10,820 nucleotides of DNA from Syntrophomonas sp. UBA4911 (GTDB lineage: Bacteria > Bacillota > Syntrophomonadia > Syntrophomonadales > Syntrophomonadaceae), in assembly GCA_002398105.1 (NCBI GenBank), contig DHCD01000098.1:3781-14600 (forward strand), in the 5' to 3' direction. Both the position numbers and the translations under genes were made by a program. Shown in pieces: positions 7,639-10,820 of the stretch (its first letter is position 1; the number at the start of each line of letters is the position of its first letter). The notes under the pieces were generated by a model. It worked only from the letters and a program-made list of their open reading frames with translations, was not told where the DNA came from and ran no database searches.

Positions 7639-7683
7639 TCAGCCTCCATCCCGTCGGTTCCCACCGACCTGGATGGAGGCTGA
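7639..7683. terminator. Strong hairpin between convergent abfT and regulator genes
   Basis: A perfect 13-bp stem (7639-7651 with 7671-7683) encloses a second 6-bp stem, GTCGGT (7653-7658) with ACCGAC (7663-7668). It begins 9 nt after the abfT stop codon. No T-run follows on either strand, so its terminator role rests on stem strength and position. A weaker 6-bp hairpin (7708-7713 with 7723-7728) lies between it and the regulator stop codon. Confidence 0.6.
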
Positions 7684-7766
7684 CCAGTCCGCTGCCCAAG
7701 CTCGGGGGGGATGTTATTTAGGCATCCCATAGAGACCTTGGTGGCAAAGGCGGCGGCCCGGATCCC

Positions 7767-9728
7767 TTATTTGTCGCTGGTTGGTATCTGATATTTTTTT
7801 ATTTTGCGGTACAGGGTACTCCGGGATTGTCCCATTTTATAGGCTACTTCCGCCACCTTGTAATTATTTTGCTCCAAAAGCTCTTTTATCAACTTACTTT
7901 CAAATGCTTCGACATTGTCGGCATTGAACGATAATCTATGGTGGGCAGCGTTTTTGGTTTGAGTCACTAACCCGGTCAAGGTTAGATCAGGGCTGTCCAA
8001 ATAATACGATCGCGCCACCAGATTATGCAGTTCGCGAATGTTGCCCGGCCAGTCGTATTCCATAAGCTTTTGCAGGGTCGATTTAGTTACTTTTAATGGG
8101 GGCTTTCCCGTTTCCCGGGCCATTTTCTTAATAAAGTATTCCAGGAATGTCCTTATTTCATCATATCGGCCGCGCAGAGGAGGCAGGTAAAGCGATACTA
8201 TATTCAGTCTATAATAAAGGTCGGCTCGAAAATTGCCGACGCTGATTTCATACAGCAAGTCCTTATTGGTGGCGGCAATAATTCTCTCGTTAACGGGTAT
8301 TTCCCGGTCGCCTCCAACCCGCATAAAGGTTTTGTTTTCAATCACCCGCAGCAGAGTAGTCTGCAGAGTCAGCGGCATGTCTCCGATTTCATCCAGAAAT
8401 AGGGTGCCGCCTTCGGCAAGCTCCAGTTTTCCAGGCTTACCGCCTTTTACCGCCCCGGTAAAAACACCGTCGGCATAACCGAAGAGTTCGCTGGCAATGA
8501 GCTCGTGGGGGATGGCGGCGCAATTTATCGCCACAAAGGGCCCGTCCGCAAAAGGGCTGGCATGGTGTATAGCCTGAGCAAACATGTCTTTGCCGGTACC
8601 GCTTTCACCCAGGATCAGGATATTGGCATTCCCCTTTGCGGCTGCTTGGGCCAGCCTAACGGTCTGATGAAAGCTGCTGTCGTTCCCCACCAAATTATCG
8701 AAAGTTTTGGTGGCGCCGCAGAATTTCTTGGCTAAATTTTTTATGCGGGTTGATTTATAGAAGGTGATCACAATGCCGCTTTTTTGGCCATTGCTGATGA
8801 TATTGCGCTTGGATATTATACATTTTATTCTGGTTCCGTTATTAAGCTTGATGGCAATTTCATCATCAGTTATATCATCCGCGGCATGCAGCACCCGGCA
8901 AAGACTATCATTGTCTCCAGGCACTACGGTGTTCAGGCTCATCCCTATGCATCTATTATCAATACTCAACAGATTGGCGGCGCTGGAATTAATATGGGTT
9001 ATAATTCCGTCAGAATTCATCACTATCAAGGATTCATCCATCATATTCATAATTATTTCTTTTTGTTTATCAGCAATTTGAAACTTGGCTAAAACCGATT
9101 TTATGGTTAACATTCTTTCAATGGATTTTACCGCGCTGACAATTATACCGAGGGTATGTGGATTTACCAAATCAGATCTGCCCGTCAGGTCCAGTATCCC
9201 CAATAAATTACCATTCACATCATGTATAGGCGCTGCCGACCCCGACCAATAGTGAGAGCAGCGGCAATAGTGCTCAAAGCCTTGCACCTGCAGCGGCCGG
9301 TCTTCAATAATGGCCAGGGATACGGCATTGGTACCTGCTCCGAGCTCGTTCCAACAGGCGCCTTCCCTCCAATTGCCCTTTTTGGTATTGTCGATCACTT
9401 CCTGATCGCCGAGAATACTGAGTAGATAACCGTCTTTATCAAAAAGGGCAAATGTATATTCCGATCCCTTGATAAAGTCATAAATGTCCTGCATGGTCTG
9501 ATTAGCAACCTCTATTAACTGGGAATTAGCATTTTTTCTCTCTTGCAGCAGGTCGGGGGGGAGAATTATGGGAGCAAATTTTTGAAATGGATCGACCTTG
9601 AGTTTTTTGCACCTCTCCCATGATGCCAATATGAAACCCGGGACCAGATCAGACTGTTCTGCTCTGCCGGTTTCCACAAACTCGCGCCAAGCTTTCCTCA
9701 TTGTGGTTTGCTTAGTAGTAACAACCAT
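7767..9728 (-). CDS. Sigma-54-dependent transcriptional activator, AcoR-like
   Basis: This 653-residue cytoplasmic enhancer-binding protein has four parts. An N-terminal AcoR-type GAF region (about 75-205) includes the ELGAGTNAV and GSAAPIHD stretches. A PAS-like sensor follows (about 222-325). The AAA+ sigma-54-interaction domain (about 345-575) has Walker A GESGTGKD (374-381), the sigma-54 loop GVFTGA (421-426) and Walker B GGTLFLDEIGD (440-450). A C-terminal Fis-type helix-turn-helix lies at about 622-645 (NYKVAEVAYKMGQSRSTLYR). It would hydrolyse ATP to open sigma-54 promoters. Two such promoters flank it in this window, so the abf operon and hppA are the likely targets. The ligand is unknown; 4-hydroxybutyrate or a CoA ester is a guess. 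A GAGGGG ribosome binding site lies just before the ATG at 9728. The loop has Val in place of the usual Ala of GAFTGA. Confidence 0.92.
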   Translation of the reverse strand: MVVTTKQTTMRKAWREFVETGRAEQSDLVPGFILASWERCKKLKVDPFQKFAPIILPPDLLQERKNANSQLIEVANQTMQDIYDFIKGSEYTFALFDKDGYLLSILGDQEVIDNTKKGNWREGACWNELGAGTNAVSLAIIEDRPLQVQGFEHYCRCSHYWSGSAAPIHDVNGNLLGILDLTGRSDLVNPHTLGIIVSAVKSIERMLTIKSVLAKFQIADKQKEIIMNMMDESLIVMNSDGIITHINSSAANLLSIDNRCIGMSLNTVVPGDNDSLCRVLHAADDITDDEIAIKLNNGTRIKCIISKRNIISNGQKSGIVITFYKSTRIKNLAKKFCGATKTFDNLVGNDSSFHQTVRLAQAAAKGNANILILGESGTGKDMFAQAIHHASPFADGPFVAINCAAIPHELIASELFGYADGVFTGAVKGGKPGKLELAEGGTLFLDEIGDMPLTLQTTLLRVIENKTFMRVGGDREIPVNERIIAATNKDLLYEISVGNFRADLYYRLNIVSLYLPPLRGRYDEIRTFLEYFIKKMARETGKPPLKVTKSTLQKLMEYDWPGNIRELHNLVARSYYLDSPDLTLTGLVTQTKNAAHHRLSFNADNVEAFESKLIKELLEQNNYKVAEVAYKMGQSRSTLYRKIKKYQIPTSDK

Positions 9729-10017
9729 AAAACCCCTCTTTTCCTTAATAATTCTATAATACCGAAATTACAAAATCAGGTTTTGAAAAGAAGTTATCGC
9801 CCGAAAGGCAAAAAAGCCAAAACTACGGGAGTGTCTGGATTGGTTGTTTACTACATGCCCAGTCGTTTGGTTGGGAAAACTCCGGTTGAGTTTCTGTGAT
9901 AATTTCTGATAAGCCCCAATTATATGCGACTATGACAAAATAATATAATGCCCTCTACATTAATATTTTATCATAATGGATAAATTTATTGAAACTATTG
10001 GGGAAATTCCTACATGT
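9729..10017. other. AT-rich spacer upstream of the divergent regulator; no gene found
   Basis: This stretch must hold the promoter of the regulator (minus strand), but I see no convincing -35/-10 pair; TATAGA-like sequence is present about 35 nt before its start. On the plus strand, 9799-9830 can fold as CCCG-GGC-AAAAAA-GCC-CGGG nested stems, a layout that loosely recalls part of a c-di-GMP-I riboswitch but lacks its second stem. TATGCGAC at 9923-9930 repeats the core of the activator site at 10036-10050. TGTTTACTACATG at 9845-9857 recurs at 10136-10148. A 63-codon plus-strand frame at 9708-9899 looks like chance. Confidence 0.4.
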
Positions 10018-10062
10018 GCAACAGATTTCGTCCCGTTTATGCGACATAAACAGATTGGATTC
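10018..10062 (+). promoter_or_regulatory. Upstream activator-site block, copy B
   Basis: This 45-nt block is about 80% identical to 1772-1815. Its core at 10036-10050, TTTATG-CGA-CATAAA, is a perfect inverted repeat with 6-nt arms and a 3-nt centre, typical of a dimeric HTH operator. The core starts 71 nt before the sigma-54 promoter, against 70 in copy A. A partial extra site, TATGCGAC, lies about 115 nt further upstream (9923-9930). Confidence 0.65.
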
Positions 10063-10106
10063 GTCAAAAGGTGAGAAAATAGGCCTTTTACCGATAACTA
10101 AAAACG

Positions 10107-10122
10107 TGGCATACATATTGCA
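10107..10122 (+). promoter_or_regulatory. Sigma-54 (-24/-12) promoter upstream of hppA
   Basis: TGGCATACATATTGCA has GG at 10108-10109 and GC at 10120-10121 with the required 12-nt phasing. It differs from the abf promoter at one base. The predicted start is near 10133, giving a leader of about 425 nt before hppA. A separate promoter nearer hppA is possible, but I see no well-spaced sigma-70-type pair there. Confidence 0.85.
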
Positions 10123-10180
10123 ATTATTATAAAAGTGTTTACTACATGTCCCTCCCTATTTTATTAGTCAAAAATCTTTG

Positions 10181-10364
10181 ATGAGGAGGTGTTGAGTATA
10201 ATTTGTCCCCAGGTTTCCTGATTTCTGAGGATATTTTAGGAGTGATGCTGAAATGGTATGACAGACCGGTATATATGAAGATAAATCGGCAATAAAAAAA
10301 TTGCCCTCACAGACACTGATGATCTTGAAGGCAATAATAGGATAACCAATATTATTAATAAAAA
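10181..10364 (+). promoter_or_regulatory. Conserved leader element, copy B (candidate structured RNA)
   Basis: This is the partner of 1926-2137 with the same blocks in the same order: ATGAGGAGGTG (10181-10191), GTGATGC (10242-10248), ATGGTAT (10253-10259), an A-run, CACAG and ACTGATG, the 18-mer AGGCAATAATAGGATAAC (10329-10346) and ATTAATAAAAA (10354-10364). The stem ATTGCC (10300-10305) with GGCAAT (10330-10335) is kept, but the loop is 24 nt instead of 22. A 16-codon frame starts at ATG 10245 and ends at 10293-10295. Length changes of 2 and 4 nt between the copies break the reading frame, which favours RNA structure or a decayed gene over a conserved peptide. Confidence 0.55.
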
Positions 10365-10557
10365 CCAAATTAATTATACGACAAAAATAAGAAAGATACA
10401 AATAAAACTGACCGGCATAACCGGATGGGGAGAGTTTGGCCGTTGCCGGCAGCCATATCCATATTCTTATCCGACAGGATCTTCCCATGCCGGGCATGGT
10501 TGACATGTGGATGGTATAAACGTCAGTCCAATATTTTAAGGGAAGTGATCAGAAACA
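10365..10557 (+). other. hppA-proximal leader; palindrome at 10485-10499
   Basis: No gene with a plausible start was found. An open frame without ATG, GTG or TTG runs from 10285 to a stop at 10501-10503. CCATGCC-G-GGCATGG at 10485-10499 is a perfect 7-bp inverted repeat 58 nt before hppA, and CCGGC (10412-10416) can pair with GCCGG (10445-10449). These may be operator or leader-RNA elements. A TTGACA at 10500-10505 has no correctly spaced -10 hexamer. AGGGAAG near 10540 may serve as the hppA ribosome binding site. Confidence 0.4.
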
Positions 10558-10820
10558 ATGAGTGTTTTTAAAAATAAGGCCGGGAGGTTAACGGTTGGCG
10601 GCTTATTCAGTCTGGCGATAGTGTTGCTTTCACCTGCCATGGCAGGCGCCAGTGAGGCCAATCTTAAAATTCCGGCTTTAAGTCAGGCACAGAATAATTT
10701 GCTTTTTATTGGTATTGTCGTGTCCGTATTAGGCATGCTGTTTGGCTTTTATCAATATAAAAAAGTTGAAAAATACCAGGCCCATCAATCCATGTTGGAT
10801 GTGGCGGCGGTTATTTATGA
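10558..10820 (+). CDS. hppA: Membrane-bound ion-translocating pyrophosphatase, N-terminal part
   Basis: The first 87 codons are present and the gene runs off the window. The protein begins with a positively charged segment and a signal-like hydrophobic helix (about 11-30, ending AMAGASEA). A short loop and a second membrane helix follow (about 48-66), then a charged stretch and the conserved MLDVAAVIY region (about 79-87) that opens the core of membrane pyrophosphatases. The full enzyme, normally about 650-800 residues with some 16 helices, couples PPi hydrolysis to pumping of H+ or Na+ across the cytoplasmic membrane. The ion and K+ dependence cannot be judged because the catalytic part is missing. 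It sits behind a sigma-54 promoter and leader like those of the abf operon, which suggests joint induction. Membrane pyrophosphatases are known in energy-limited anaerobes. Confidence 0.85.
   Translation, partial: MSVFKNKAGRLTVGGLFSLAIVLLSPAMAGASEANLKIPALSQAQNNLLFIGIVVSVLGMLFGFYQYKKVEKYQAHQSMLDVAAVIY

Noticed and set aside
10168..10506. 112-codon minus-strand frame across the hppA leader
   Set aside because: It overlies the conserved leader element; the matching antisense frame in the abf copy is broken, so the similarity reflects nucleotide conservation rather than a protein.
10500..10520. TTGACA ... TATAAA as a sigma-70-type promoter for hppA
   Set aside because: The two hexamers are only 9 nt apart instead of about 17.

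Overview
The window looks like chromosomal DNA of an anaerobic, probably Gram-positive-lineage bacterium (Firmicutes; the Negativicutes/Sporomusaceae or Peptococcaceae are my guess, not shown). The reasons are an oxygen-sensitive 4-hydroxybutyryl-CoA dehydratase, strong AGGAGG-type ribosome binding sites, AT-rich intergenic DNA, and an ion-pumping pyrophosphatase with a signal-like N-terminus. No mobile element, CRISPR array, tRNA or rRNA was seen.

Layout. At 185-1450 (+) is an OFA/OxlT-type MFS carboxylate transporter, closed by a good intrinsic terminator at 1600-1626. A gene-free stretch of about 1 kb follows; it carries a sigma-54 (-24/-12) promoter at 1859-1874 with an upstream activator-site block, then a long leader. 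At 2492-7630 (+) is a four-gene operon: abfD (4-hydroxybutyryl-CoA dehydratase), a 101-residue cysteine-rich protein of unknown function, a 611-residue acyl-CoA dehydrogenase, and abfT (4-hydroxybutyrate CoA-transferase). Convergent to it at 7767-9728 (-) is an AcoR-like sigma-54-dependent activator (GAF, PAS, AAA+, Fis-type HTH). A second gene-free stretch of about 0.8 kb follows, and the window ends inside hppA (membrane pyrophosphatase, + strand, first 87 codons).

How the genes fit together. 4-Hydroxybutyrate, possibly imported by the MFS protein, would be activated by AbfT and dehydrated by AbfD to crotonyl-CoA. The acyl-CoA dehydrogenase would handle a linked redox step. The activator encoded next door is the natural candidate to switch the operon on through sigma-54.

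Main discovery. The two long gene-free stretches are diverged copies of one regulatory module (about 1772-2137 and 10018-10364). Each has a 44-45 nt activator-site block (about 80% identical), a canonical sigma-54 promoter 70-71 nt downstream, and a transcribed leader with the same ordered blocks: a consensus Shine-Dalgarno sequence, an ATTGCC/GGCAAT hairpin and an identical 18-mer. One copy precedes abfD, the other hppA. This suggests that a 4-hydroxybutyrate catabolic operon and a pyrophosphate-driven ion pump form one sigma-54 regulon, sharing a leader that is either an undescribed structured RNA, a leader peptide, or the remains of a small gene.
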